Notes: generated from the letters alone by a model not told the origin. DNA of 64,000 nucleotides from Rhodovastum atsumiense (GCA_026225115.1 JAMFSE010000036.1:1-64000), one strand, 5' to 3'. Shown: positions 18,217 to 26,717, numbered from the stretch's first letter. Translations and numbers: made by a program.

Positions 18217-20484
18217 ATGCACGTGAAAATGATGAACCGAAAAAATTCGGTGTTGATCGTGAATAACGAGATTCACGCCGAGACGGCTGATGGCCGCGCA
18301 ATTCGCGCGCTCGCAGCGGCGTTGCCGGACTATAACGTTCTGGTCGCGGCGACGTCTGCCGATGCAATGGCCATCATCCGCGCCGATGCCTCACTGCATG
18401 CGGCCATCATCGACTGGGATCTCGGGCAGACCGGGGATCATCGGGCGGCAGCGGAAACGCTGACGGCGCTGCGCGCCAAAAACGCCGGCATGCCGGTCTT
18501 TCTATTGGCCGAGCGTACCCGCATGCCGGAAATCCCCGTCGGTGTTCTGCAACAGTGCGACGATTTCATCTGGCTGCTCGAAGACACCCCGGATTTCATC
18601 GCCGGCAGGGTCATCGCGGCGATCCGGCGCTATGAGAGCCAGTTGCTGCCGCCGATGCTGCGCGCCTTGGTGGATTTCTCGAACATTCATGAATATTCCT
18701 GGCACACGCCGGGACATACCGGCGGCACGGCATTTTTGAAATCACCGGCTGGGCGCGTGTTTCATGAATTCTTCGGTGAAAACCTGTTACGCTCCGATTT
18801 ATCGATTTCGGTGGGCGAGCTTGGATCGCTGCTGGATCATTCGGGACCGATCGGCGCCGGCGAGGCGTATGCGGCGCGCGTATTCGGCGCCGATCGCAGC
18901 TATTACGTTACCAATGGCACGTCGACATCCAACCGCGTCGTGGTGATGGCGTCGGTCACCCAGGGTCAGATCGCGCTATGCGACCGCAACTGCCATAAAT
19001 CGATCGAGCACGCGATGACGATTTCCGGTGCGATTCCGGTTTACCTGATGCCTTCGCGCAATCATCTGGGAATCATCGGCCCGGTTCGGCCGGAATTGCT
19101 GAAGCCGGGCGCCATTCAATCGGCGATCAAGGCCAATCCGCTGACGCGGAACGCCGTCAAACCGGATGCGGCACTCGCCATTCTCACGAACTCCACTTAT
19201 GATGGCCTTTGCTACAATATCCGTGATGTCGAGCCGCAACTGGCGCGATCGGTCGACCGCATCCTGTTCGATGAGGCCTGGTTCGCCTATGCCAAATTCC
19301 ACCCGTTATATGACGGCCGCTTCGGCATGCATGAACGGCCGCCCGGCGCCAGCGGCGCCACGGTATTCGCCACGCAATCGACCCATAAACTGCTTGCCGC
19401 GCTGTCGCAGGCCTCGATGATCCACGTCCATGACGGTGCGCGGCCGATCCCGCATGCATTGTTCAACGAGGCGTTCATGATGCACGCCTCGACCTCGCCG
19501 CAATACGCCATCATCGCTTCCAACGACGTCAGCGCCGCCATGATGGATGGCCCGGGCGGCACCGCGCTGATTGCGGAATCCATCGATGAGGCGATTGCCT
19601 TCCGGCAGATGCTGGCCAGGCTGCAGGCGGAATTCGAAGCCGCCGGCGACTGGTTCTTTGGGGTCTGGCAGCCAACGCATATCGATCGCAAAACGCTGTT
19701 TCATCAGGCGCCGCCGGAGCTTCTGGCAACCGATCCGGCGTGCTGGATGCTGGCGCCGGACGCCGCCTGGCATGGCTTTGGCGATCTCGGTCCGGATCAC
19801 TGCATGCTCGACCCGATCAAGGTCACCGTCACTACGCCTGCCGCCGAAGAGAAACACGGCATTCCGGCGCAGATCCTATCCGCCTATCTCGATGCGCAAG
19901 GGATCGTTCCTGAGAAAACCGGTGATTTCTCCATCCTGTTTCTGTTCTCGCTTGGCATCACCAAGGGAAAATGGGGAACGCTCATCAACGCGCTGCTGGA
20001 TTTCAAACGCGACTACGATGCCAATATTCCGCTGACACGGGCATTGCCGGCTTTGGTGGCGGCGCATCCGGCACGCTATCAAAAGCTTGGCCTTAAAGAC
20101 CTTACCACGGATATGTTCGCGAAAATGCGGGAACTTGAGCTCGGCGGGCGCCTTGAATCCGCCTTCTCCGCATTGCCGGAGCCGGTCTGCACGCCCGCCG
20201 ATGCGTACCGGCAACTGGTCGAGGGAAATGTCGAGCGTGTTGCCCTGCGTGAAATGGCGGGACGCATTGCCGCGACCGGGGTCGTGCCCTATCCGCCGGG
20301 CATCCCGCTCGCCATGCCGGGCGAATATCTGGGCGCGGCAGATGGGCCGGTGCTTGCGTATCTCAGCGCGCTGGAAAGTTTTGACGCAGTGTTTCCCGGT
20401 TTTGCGCATGATATTCACGGAATTGAAAATTCAGACGGCCGCTATCACGCGATGTGCCTGACCCGTCAATCGGGCCGTGTTTGA
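18217..20484 (+). CDS. PLP-dependent Orn/Lys/Arg decarboxylase (second copy)
   Basis: The 755-residue paralogue of the decarboxylase at 14156-16519 has the same layout: a receiver-like wing (about 1-135), a PLP core with TPGHTGGTAF, NGTSTSNRVV, FDEAWFAYAKF and the PLP lysine in TQSTHKLLAALSQ, and a C-terminal domain ending near FAHDIHG. The wing here has DWDLGQ at a position reminiscent of a receiver Asp, though the family wing is not known to be phosphorylated. It lacks insertions present in the first copy, so the substrates may differ. It is transcribed alone, divergent from the arc operon and under the same box. ATGs at residues 5 and 6 are alternative starts. Confidence 0.9.
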   Translation: MHVKMMNRKNSVLIVNNEIHAETADGRAIRALAAALPDYNVLVAATSADAMAIIRADASLHAAIIDWDLGQTGDHRAAAETLTALRAKNAGMPVFLLAERTRMPEIPVGVLQQCDDFIWLLEDTPDFIAGRVIAAIRRYESQLLPPMLRALVDFSNIHEYSWHTPGHTGGTAFLKSPAGRVFHEFFGENLLRSDLSISVGELGSLLDHSGPIGAGEAYAARVFGADRSYYVTNGTSTSNRVVVMASVTQGQIALCDRNCHKSIEHAMTISGAIPVYLMPSRNHLGIIGPVRPELLKPGAIQSAIKANPLTRNAVKPDAALAILTNSTYDGLCYNIRDVEPQLARSVDRILFDEAWFAYAKFHPLYDGRFGMHERPPGASGATVFATQSTHKLLAALSQASMIHVHDGARPIPHALFNEAFMMHASTSPQYAIIASNDVSAAMMDGPGGTALIAESIDEAIAFRQMLARLQAEFEAAGDWFFGVWQPTHIDRKTLFHQAPPELLATDPACWMLAPDAAWHGFGDLGPDHCMLDPIKVTVTTPAAEEKHGIPAQILSAYLDAQGIVPEKTGDFSILFLFSLGITKGKWGTLINALLDFKRDYDANIPLTRALPALVAAHPARYQKLGLKDLTTDMFAKMRELELGGRLESAFSALPEPVCTPADAYRQLVEGNVERVALREMAGRIAATGVVPYPPGIPLAMPGEYLGAADGPVLAYLSALESFDAVFPGFAHDIHGIENSDGRYHAMCLTRQSGRV

Positions 20485-20508
20485 AGCGCGCCCATTGGCC
20501 AATAGGCT

Positions 20509-20541
20509 GGCCGCGCCGGAACAAATCTGACCGGCGCGGCC
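20509..20541. terminator. Hairpin between convergent decarboxylase and adh genes
   Basis: GGCCGCGCCGG (20509-20519) and CCGGCGCGGCC (20531-20541) form a perfect 11-bp stem with an 11-base loop. It lies between two convergent stops (20484 and 20550). The T-tract is short, so it may be a weak or factor-assisted terminator. Confidence 0.6.
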
Positions 20542-20549
20542 GCGCCGTT

Positions 20550-21575
20550 CTATTCGAGGTTAAGTACCACGCGGCCGTCGATGCCGCCTTTTTGCATTAC
20601 CGCAAAAATTTCGTTGATGTTTTCCAAGCGATCCCAGGAGAAATGCGCCGCCACTTTGCCCTCGCCGCCGAACGCCAGCGCCTCTTCCAGATCCTGCCTG
20701 GTGCCGACAATGGAGCCACGGATGGTGATGCGCTTCAACACGGTATCGAAAATCGGCATGCAGAATTTTCCGGGCGGCAAACCGACCAGCGCCATCGTAC
20801 CGTGCGCGCGCAACAGGCCGAAAGCCTGATCGAAGGCGGTCGGCGCGACCGCGGTGACCAGCACGCCATGCGCGCCGCCCGCCTGTCTCTGAAAATCCGC
20901 AACCATGCCGGGATCATTGCCGTCGAGCGTGACATCCGCACCCAGGCTTTTCGCGAGCGCAAGTTTTTCCGGTAAAATATCCAACGCGGCAACATGCATG
21001 CCCATCGCCTTCGCATATTGCACCGCCATATGGCCAAGACCGCCAATGCCGGAAATAACCACCCACTCGCCCGGCCGCACCTCGGTTTCCTTCAGCCCCT
21101 TATAAACCGTCACGCCGGCGCAGAGCAGCGGCGCCGCGGCGCCGCTTTCCAGCCGGTCAGGAATGCGGCCGACATAATTGGGGTCGGCCAGCGCATATTC
21201 GGCGAAGCTGCCATTGATGGAATAGCCGGAATTTTGCTGCTCCGCGCATAAGGTCTCCCATCCCGTGCGGCAATGCGGACAGGTGCCACAGGCCGAGTGC
21301 AGCCAGGGAATGCCGACGCGGTCGCCCTCCTTCACCCGGCGGACGTTTTTGCCCAGCTTTGCGACATGGCCGACGCCTTCATGACCGGGAATAAACGGCG
21401 GTTTCGGCCGCACCGGCCAGTCTCCCTTGGCCGCATGCAAATCCGTGTGGCACACGCCGGTGGCGGCGATGCGGACAAGAATTTCGTCATCGCCCGGCTC
21501 CGGGAGGGGCACTTCCATGATCTGCAACGGTTTTGCAAAGTCCTGAACAACGGCTGCCTTCATCATCTGCGCCAT
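20550..21575 (-). CDS. Zinc-dependent alcohol dehydrogenase (AdhP-type)
   Basis: The 341-residue medium-chain dehydrogenase has the catalytic zinc ligands in GVCHTDLHAAKGDWP and PGHEGVGHV, the structural zinc cluster CGTCPHCRTGWETLC, and the NAD site GIGGLGHMAVQYAKAMG. It interconverts acetaldehyde (or other short aldehydes) and alcohols with NAD, regenerating NAD under low oxygen. The start is set at the ATG at 21573-21575 (MAQMMKAAVV), preceded by AAAGGAA; a longer frame upstream has no support. A FNR-type box lies about 65 bp upstream, placing it with the hypoxia genes. Confidence 0.93.
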   Translation of the reverse strand: MAQMMKAAVVQDFAKPLQIMEVPLPEPGDDEILVRIAATGVCHTDLHAAKGDWPVRPKPPFIPGHEGVGHVAKLGKNVRRVKEGDRVGIPWLHSACGTCPHCRTGWETLCAEQQNSGYSINGSFAEYALADPNYVGRIPDRLESGAAAPLLCAGVTVYKGLKETEVRPGEWVVISGIGGLGHMAVQYAKAMGMHVAALDILPEKLALAKSLGADVTLDGNDPGMVADFQRQAGGAHGVLVTAVAPTAFDQAFGLLRAHGTMALVGLPPGKFCMPIFDTVLKRITIRGSIVGTRQDLEEALAFGGEGKVAAHFSWDRLENINEIFAVMQKGGIDGRVVLNLE

Positions 21576-21633
21576 ATCGCATTCCTTTCGCTGATCGAAT
21601 GCGCGATCATCGGCCGGAAGCGGCGCGCTTGCC

Positions 21634-21647
21634 TTGAGGCAGGTCAA
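21634..21647 (-). promoter_or_regulatory. FNR/FixK-like box upstream of adh
   Basis: TTGAGGCAGGTCAA keeps TTGA-N6-TCAA. Its centre is 65 bp upstream of the adh start, the same distance as the stronger boxes in this window. GATGAT sits at the expected -10 position on the minus strand. Confidence 0.6.
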
Positions 21648-21684
21648 ACGGTTCGCGGGAATATGCACCACCGGACAAAGAAAT

Positions 21685-21709
21685 CCCCGCCGCTGGTGTC
21701 GCGGCGGGG
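21685..21709 (-). terminator. Terminator after ompW
   Basis: CCCCGCCGC (21685-21693) and GCGGCGGGG (21701-21709) make a 9-bp GC stem with a 7-base loop. On the minus strand it is followed by ATTTCTTT. It lies about 100 bp past the ompW stop and insulates adh from ompW transcription. Confidence 0.65.
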
Positions 21710-21812
21710 GAGTTGTTGGGGCTTTTGATAATCCCGAACAGGGATGATGAAATTTAGCCTGGCCGAATTTTCCTTCCTTGATCCAGGTTAAATTCGGTCG
21801 GGTTTTTAGCTT

Positions 21813-22481
21813 TCAGAAGAGATAGCCAATGCCCGCACCGACGACCGTCGGGCTGAGTGAATCATGCGCGACGATCGCGCCGTTATTGATGCGGGCCTCG
21901 GTGCTGATGAACATCTGCTTGACGTCGAAATTCGCAAACCAGTTGCCGCAGAGGGCGTAGTCGAAACCGGCGTCCAGCGCCGGCCCGACGGCGGTGCTGT
22001 AGCCGGCCTTGGTCACGGTCGGACCGGCGGCGTGGCTGTCATAGAAGAAGGCAACCGTCAGGCCGATCCCCGCGTAGGGGCGAAAGCGGCCCGACGGGTT
22101 CAGATGATATTGCAGCGTCACGGTCGGCGGCAATACCCAGAGGCTGCCGACATCGACGTTGCCGATTGAAGTGCCGCCAGCCGAGACCTCGTGCCGTGTC
22201 GTCGCCGCGATCGCCTCCACGGAGAAATGGTCGTTGATGAAGTAGGAAAGATCGGCTTCCGGCGCTGCCTGATCGGTCGTATCGACATGACCGCCGATGA
22301 CGGATACCGAGCTCGAGAAATTCTGCGGCAGAACGCCGATGGCGCGCAGGTGAACCAGAAGATCGCCGGCTTGAAAAGATGTGGCGGTTGGGCCGGCGGA
22401 TTGGGCGACGGCGGGCAGAGGGCAGGCCAGTGCAATGGCTCCGAGCAGGCGGATGTGGAGATGTAGTTTCACGCAAGACAT
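21813..22481 (-). CDS. ompW: OmpW-family outer membrane protein
   Basis: The 222-residue product has a signal peptide (LLGAIALACPLPAVAQS, cleavage near residue 27). An eight-stranded barrel pattern follows: DLLVHLRAIGVLP, YFINDHFSVEAIAATTRHEV, LPPTVTLQYHLNPSGRFRPYAGIGL, then a C-terminal strand ending GAGIGYLF with a terminal Phe, as BAM substrates have. The motif PxxxLQYHF-P....PYxGxGxN is typical of OmpW. OmpW forms a small hydrophobic channel, and in other bacteria it is induced under oxygen limitation. ATG 22481 overlaps the AAGGA sequence; a GTG at 22472 has better ribosome-site spacing and may be the true start. Confidence 0.88.
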   Translation of the reverse strand: MSCVKLHLHIRLLGAIALACPLPAVAQSAGPTATSFQAGDLLVHLRAIGVLPQNFSSSVSVIGGHVDTTDQAAPEADLSYFINDHFSVEAIAATTRHEVSAGGTSIGNVDVGSLWVLPPTVTLQYHLNPSGRFRPYAGIGLTVAFFYDSHAAGPTVTKAGYSTAVGPALDAGFDYALCGNWFANFDVKQMFISTEARINNGAIVAHDSLSPTVVGAGIGYLF

Positions 22482-22542
22482 CCTTGAAAAAATGGTCTTG
22501 AATAGGCCGGGAATTCTTAACCGGGTCTTACGGTCAGCGCGG

Positions 22543-23241
22543 TCACGCAACCGGAATCGACAGTCCGGAGGTCGGATCGACAAAGACAAGGTGGTCCCGC
22601 ACTTCTTTCACCCCAGGCGTGGTTTCGGCCACGACGCGGATGGCGCGGCGCTCCTGATCGCTGACGACGACACCGTCGAGATCGACCACGCCGTCCGCGA
22701 CCTTGATGACGATCCCGGATTTCGGCGCCCATTTCTCGGTTTCCAATGTTGCCAGAATATGGTGTTTGATATCAGATTCCGTGAACGGATCGGTCGTTTC
22801 GAGCAAATGCCGGGCGAGGCACGCCAGCAGGTCGGCGCGGCTGATCACGCCGACTAGCTTGCCGCTCCATTCAACCGGCAGGCGCTTGATGTGGCGGTCG
22901 CACATCAGCTTGGCGGCCTCGGCAAGCGGCGTATCCGGCGTTACGGAAATTGCCGGCTTGGTCATGACGTCGCGGACAAAGCGGCCATGGGTCTGCACAT
23001 ATTCGCCGGCCAGGCTGCCGGGCAGGAAGAATGCCCGCATCCAGCTGTGTTTTTCCTGCGCCGTTTGGATTTCGACGCGGCTCAGCAAATCGCCTTCGCT
23101 GACCACTCCGACCAGGCGGCCGTCTTCCACGACGGGAAGGCCGCTGACATGCTGGCTGATCATGATGCGCGCGGCATCCGCCAGGGTCGTGCCGGGCGCT
23201 ACCGTTGCCGGCTCGTACTTCATCAATTCGGAAACAAACAT
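22543..23241 (-). CDS. CBS-domain pair plus BON domain protein
   Basis: The 232-residue cytoplasmic protein has two CBS domains (about 7-62 with ISQHVSGLPVVEDGRLVGVVSEGDLL, and about 92-150 with CDRHIKRLPVEWSGKLVGVISRADLL). A C-terminal BON domain follows (about 160-230, GVVDLDGVVVSDQERRAIRV). CBS pairs bind adenine nucleotides and sense energy charge; BON domains bind membranes or partners. A second CBS protein is at 34751. Start: ATG 23239-23241 with GGAG 7 bases upstream; a longer frame to 23376 crosses the promoter. TATTCA (23266-23271, minus) is at the -10 position for the box at 23294. Confidence 0.88.
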   Translation of the reverse strand: MFVSELMKYEPATVAPGTTLADAARIMISQHVSGLPVVEDGRLVGVVSEGDLLSRVEIQTAQEKHSWMRAFFLPGSLAGEYVQTHGRFVRDVMTKPAISVTPDTPLAEAAKLMCDRHIKRLPVEWSGKLVGVISRADLLACLARHLLETTDPFTESDIKHHILATLETEKWAPKSGIVIKVADGVVDLDGVVVSDQERRAIRVVAETTPGVKEVRDHLVFVDPTSGLSIPVA

Positions 23242-23293
23242 GACACACTCCATGAAAGTTGACTCTGAATACGACGCAAGCGGCATGTAAGCT

Positions 23294-23307
23294 TTGATTT
23301 GGGTCAA
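23294..23307 (-). promoter_or_regulatory. FNR/FixK-like box for the CBS-BON gene
   Basis: TTGATTTGGGTCAA matches TTGAT-N4-rTCAA with one half-site change. It is centred about 60 bp upstream of the CBS-BON start, with TATTCA at the expected -10 and a predicted start of transcription near 23259. Confidence 0.7.
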
Positions 23308-23353
23308 CCGGTGCGAAAAATGACGCATGCAAGCCCGCCCGGCGGACCGGCGT

Positions 23354-23367
23354 TTGATATAGATCAA
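23354..23367 (+). promoter_or_regulatory. FNR/FixK box for the cyd operon
   Basis: TTGATATAGATCAA is a perfect palindrome. TATCAC (23391-23396) lies at the -10 position for a class II site, predicting transcription from about 23402, right at the cydP ATG (23403). The first message may therefore be nearly leaderless. Confidence 0.8.
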
Positions 23368-23402
23368 CGCGGCCACCCAAAGTGCTGGCTTATCACAGAA
23401 TC

Positions 23403-23603
23403 ATGTTGCGCGACCGTACAGCCAAGGATCTCCTGCTCCTCACATTGGTGAAGGGCGCCGCCATCGCCGCGGTCTATTATTTATGCTTCGCGGCTTATGA
23501 CGGCCGCCCGGTCGATACTGTTTCGCATCTATTGGGGCCGGCCGCGGGACCGGCCGACGCGGCACCGCCCTCCGCGGGCCCAAACTTGAACCAAGGACAA
23601 TGA
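23403..23603 (+). CDS. cydP: CydP-like small subunit of cytochrome bd oxidase
   Basis: The 66-residue product MLRDRTAKDLLLL has one transmembrane helix (about residues 8-30, LLLTLVKGAAIAAVYYLCFAAY). A Pro/Ala-rich tail ends two bases before the cydA start. The small-protein pattern (charged start, single helix, directly upstream of cydA) matches the putative CydP subunit described for proteobacterial bd oxidases; this call is by length, shape and position. A GTG at 23382 would extend it by seven residues but lies upstream of the predicted transcription start. Confidence 0.65.
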   Translation: MLRDRTAKDLLLLTLVKGAAIAAVYYLCFAAYDGRPVDTVSHLLGPAAGPADAAPPSAGPNLNQGQ

Positions 23604-23604
23604 C

Positions 23605-25176
23605 ATGGATGTTGTAGCGCTCTCGCGGCTTCAATTCGGACTGACGGCACTTTACCATTTTCTGTTCGTGCCGCTGACCCTCGGACTGGCCATTCTCCTG
23701 GTGATCATGGAGGTGGTCTATGTGAGCACCGGCAGAACCATCTGGCGGGACATGGTAAAATTCTGGGGCGTGCTGTTTGGCATCAACTTCGTCATGGGCG
23801 TTGCCACCGGCATCACGATGGAGTTCCAGTTCGGCACCAACTGGGCCTATTACTCGCATTATGTCGGCGATATTTTCGGTGCGCCGCTGGCGATCGAAGG
23901 GTTGATGGCATTCTTTCTTGAAGCCACCTTTGTCGGCATGTTTTTCTTCGGCTGGGACCGGCTGAGCAAGGTGCAGCATCTGATCGTCACGGTCATGGTG
24001 GCCGTCGGCACCAATCTCTCGGCGCTTTGGATTTTGATCGCCAATGGCTGGATGCAGCATCCGGTGGGCGCAAAATTCAGCATGGCGACGATGTCCATGC
24101 AGGTCTCGGATTTTTCCGCCGTGCTGATGAATGAGAATGCGCAGGATAAGTTCGTGCATACCGTCGCCGCCGGCTATGTCGTCGGTTCGATGTTCATGCT
24201 GTCGATTTCGGCCATGTATCTGCTGATGGGCAAGCATCGCGCCATCGCGCTCCGTTCGATGACGGTTGCGGCCAGTTTCGGCCTGGCGTCCTCGCTCGCG
24301 GTGGTGAGCCTTGGGGACGCCTCGGGTTTCACGATCGCGCATGACCAGCCGATGAAAATGGCGGCGATCGAGGGCATGTGGCAGACCGAGCCGGCGCCGG
24401 CCAGCTTCAATATTGTCGGCCTGCCGGACCAGGCGACGCATGTGACGCGCGACGCGATTCACATTCCCTATGCGCTTGGGCTGATCGCCACCCATTCCAC
24501 CAGCACGCCCATCCTCGGCATCGATCAGCTGGTGCAGCAGAACGCGCTGCGCGTGGCGAGCGGCGCGCAGGCTTACGGCGCGCTGGAGAGCCTGCGGGCC
24601 AATCCGAACGACGCCGCGGCCTTGTCGATTTTCAACGCGCATGAGCCGGATCTCGGCTACGGGCTGCTGCTGAAAACCATCGATCCGGTGGTGACCGATG
24701 CGACACCGGCGCAGATCCAGCAGGCCGCCTGGGCCACCGTGCCGCCGGTCGCCACCGTGTTCTGGTCGTTCCGGATCATGGTCGGCCTCGGCTTCTATTT
24801 CATCGCGCTGTTTGCAACGCTTTTCTACCGCGCCTGCACCCGCAGACTGGACACCGCCCGCTGGCTGCTCTGGCTGACCGCGTTCTCGCTGCCGCTGCCC
24901 TGGATTGCCGCCGAGCTCGGCTGGACCACCGCCGAGGTCGGACGGCAGCCCTGGACGATCGACGGCGTGCTGCCGACCGCACTTTCCGTCTCCTCGGTGC
25001 CGGCGATGAATGTAGCGATCTCGATTGCCGCCTTCGTCATCATCTATTCGGCGCTGTTCGTGGTGGAAATGTTCCTGATGGTGCGGACCATTCGCAAAGG
25101 CCCGGGCCAGGTCCATCCAGCGCCCATTTTCATCACGCGAAGCCCGATCGTTCCGGCGTCGCAGCCGGCCGAATAA
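23605..25176 (+). CDS. cydA: Cytochrome bd ubiquinol oxidase subunit I
   Basis: The 523-residue inner-membrane protein is the haem-bearing subunit of the high-affinity quinol oxidase. The haem ligand positions are visible: His18 (LTALYHFLF), His185 (DKFVHTVAAGY) and Met in FWSFRIMVGLG. The GRQPW motif near residue 450 is typical. It oxidises quinol and reduces O2 to water without proton pumping, supporting respiration at very low oxygen and under acid or nitrosative stress. The Q-loop region around residues 240-330 carries no obvious long insertion. It forms an operon with cydP, cydB, cydX and ybgE under a perfect FNR box. Confidence 0.96.
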   Translation: MDVVALSRLQFGLTALYHFLFVPLTLGLAILLVIMEVVYVSTGRTIWRDMVKFWGVLFGINFVMGVATGITMEFQFGTNWAYYSHYVGDIFGAPLAIEGLMAFFLEATFVGMFFFGWDRLSKVQHLIVTVMVAVGTNLSALWILIANGWMQHPVGAKFSMATMSMQVSDFSAVLMNENAQDKFVHTVAAGYVVGSMFMLSISAMYLLMGKHRAIALRSMTVAASFGLASSLAVVSLGDASGFTIAHDQPMKMAAIEGMWQTEPAPASFNIVGLPDQATHVTRDAIHIPYALGLIATHSTSTPILGIDQLVQQNALRVASGAQAYGALESLRANPNDAAALSIFNAHEPDLGYGLLLKTIDPVVTDATPAQIQQAAWATVPPVATVFWSFRIMVGLGFYFIALFATLFYRACTRRLDTARWLLWLTAFSLPLPWIAAELGWTTAEVGRQPWTIDGVLPTALSVSSVPAMNVAISIAAFVIIYSALFVVEMFLMVRTIRKGPGQVHPAPIFITRSPIVPASQPAE

Positions 25177-25186
25177 GGAGAACACG

Positions 25187-26326
25187 ATGAACACGTATGA
25201 AATTTTCCGCTTGATCTGGTGGGCCATCCTCGGCGTGCTGCTGATCGGGCTGGCGGTAATGGACGGGTTCGATCTGGGGGCGGCGATGCTCTCTCCCATT
25301 ATCGGCAAAACCGACAGCGAGCGGCGCGTGGTCATCAACACCGTGGGACCGGTCTGGGAAGGCAACCAGGTCTGGCTGATCCTGGGCGGCGGTGCGATTT
25401 TTGCCGCCTGGCCGATGCTCTACGCTGTGGCGTTTTCCGGTTTCTACTTCGCCATGCTGCTGCTGTTGATGGCGCTGATCCTGCGTCCTGTCGGTTTCAA
25501 ATATCGCAGCAAATTGCAGAGCACAGCCTGGCGGAATTTCTGGGACGCAGCGCTGTTCGTGGGCGGGCTGGTGCCGGCGCTGGTGTACGGTGTTGCGTTC
25601 GGCAATGTGCTGCAGGGGGTGCCGTTCACCTTCGATAATTTTCTGCGCATTAGCTATACCGGGACTTTCCTCGGGTTGTTTAACCCGTTTGCGCTGCTTT
25701 GCGGAATTATTTCCGTCTCCATGCTGCTCATGCACGGCGGCGCTTATGTGGCCTGCAAGACCGAGGGTGAGATAAGGGCGCGGGCGCAATGCGCCGCCGA
25801 CATCGCCGCGATTTGCACCATTATCCTGTTTGCCATGGCCGGCGTATGGGCCGCGCATATCAATTTCTATACGGTGACCAGCTTTGCCGGAACCGGCGCG
25901 CCATCCGACATGATGGCCAAAACCGTGAGCAGGACGGCAGGCGGCCTGCTTGCCAATTACAAGGCGCTGCCGATAACCTTGGCGGTTCCGGCGATTGCCT
26001 TCATCAGCGCGCTGTTCACTTTGCTGCTGCTGCGCCGCGCCAGGCGCCCCGGCCTCACCTTCATCACATCGGGCCTTACCGTCGCAGCCATTATCGGCAC
26101 CGCCGGGGTGTCGCTGTTTCCGTTCCTGCTGCCGTCTTCGAGCGATCCAGGCGCCAGCCTGATCGTCTGGGACAGCTCGTCGGGGCTGCTGACGCTGCAG
26201 ATCATGCTGGTGGCAACCATCATCTTCCTGCCGCTTATCCTGCTCTATACGAGCTGGATCTATTACGTGCTGCGCGGCCCCGTCACCGTCGCGCATATCG
26301 AAAGCAACGATCACAGCGTTTACTGA
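25187..26326 (+). CDS. cydB: Cytochrome bd ubiquinol oxidase subunit II
   Basis: The 379-residue protein has about eight to nine membrane helices. The family opening YEIFRLIWWAILGVLLIGLA is followed by VMDGFDLGAAML, with the conserved Asp of the proton pathway. GPVWEGNQVWLILGGGAIFAAWP and a C-terminal helix pair ending near SWIYYVLRGPV are also typical. It pairs with CydA to form the oxidase. A GGAGAA ribosome site precedes the start, and the gene follows cydA by 10 bp. Confidence 0.96.
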   Translation: MNTYEIFRLIWWAILGVLLIGLAVMDGFDLGAAMLSPIIGKTDSERRVVINTVGPVWEGNQVWLILGGGAIFAAWPMLYAVAFSGFYFAMLLLLMALILRPVGFKYRSKLQSTAWRNFWDAALFVGGLVPALVYGVAFGNVLQGVPFTFDNFLRISYTGTFLGLFNPFALLCGIISVSMLLMHGGAYVACKTEGEIRARAQCAADIAAICTIILFAMAGVWAAHINFYTVTSFAGTGAPSDMMAKTVSRTAGGLLANYKALPITLAVPAIAFISALFTLLLLRRARRPGLTFITSGLTVAAIIGTAGVSLFPFLLPSSSDPGASLIVWDSSSGLLTLQIMLVATIIFLPLILLYTSWIYYVLRGPVTVAHIESNDHSVY

Positions 26327-26340
26327 AGGAGTTTTCAATC

Positions 26341-26463
26341 ATGTGGTATTTCACCTGGATCCTCGGCCTTGGTTTTGCCGCCGCCTTCGCCGCCATGAAT
26401 GCAATGTGGCTGGAACTGAACCCCGGCGCCTTCGAAGGCCAGTTGGCCGAGCCCGATGACTAG
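26341..26463 (+). CDS. cydX: CydX, small cytochrome bd subunit
   Basis: The 40-residue single-helix protein opens MWYFTWILGLGFAAAFAAMN and ends in an acidic tail (EPDD). The MWYF-WILG start and the length are diagnostic of CydX, which stabilises the haems of cytochrome bd. AAGGAG lies 11 bases before the ATG. It starts 14 bp after cydB, and its last bases overlap the ybgE start by 8 bp. Confidence 0.92.
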   Translation: MWYFTWILGLGFAAAFAAMNAMWLELNPGAFEGQLAEPDD

Positions 26464-26710
26464 AAGCATCTCACTCTGCCTTGCGGTCACGCTCAGCCTG
26501 GTGGGGATGGTTTTCCCCTTCCTGCTGGGCGCGCACGCAACCGGGCTGAACCAGAGCATATTGATGCTGATGATGCTGGGTATCGCCGGCGCCTTTATCC
26601 ACGGCGCCGGATTTCGGCCGGCGCAGCCCTGGCTCCGGTGGCTGATTTCCCCGGCCGTTGCCTGGACCGTGATGCTGGTCTCGAGCGGGCTTTTAGTATC
26701 TATGCGCTAA
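26456..26710 (+). CDS. ybgE: YbgE-family cyd operon membrane protein
   Basis: The 84-residue protein has three hydrophobic stretches (about 5-22, 33-52 and 62-81), the helix count of YbgE, encoded at the end of cyd operons. The middle GIAGAFIHGAGFRP segment with its conserved His fits the family. Its role in oxidase assembly is not well defined. The start overlaps cydX, so translation is coupled. Repeat copy C follows directly. Confidence 0.82.
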   Translation: MTRSISLCLAVTLSLVGMVFPFLLGAHATGLNQSILMLMMLGIAGAFIHGAGFRPAQPWLRWLISPAVAWTVMLVSSGLLVSMR

Positions 26711-26717
26711 GTAAGAA

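Noticed and set aside
23440-25365. 641-residue minus-strand open frame opposite cydA
   Set aside because: It is antisense to a certain cydA with correct haem ligands, is His/Arg/Gly-rich and has no family features. Long antisense frames are common in GC-rich DNA.
25133-26338. 401-residue minus-strand open frame opposite cydB
   Set aside because: Antisense to cydB, low-complexity composition and no recognisable motifs.
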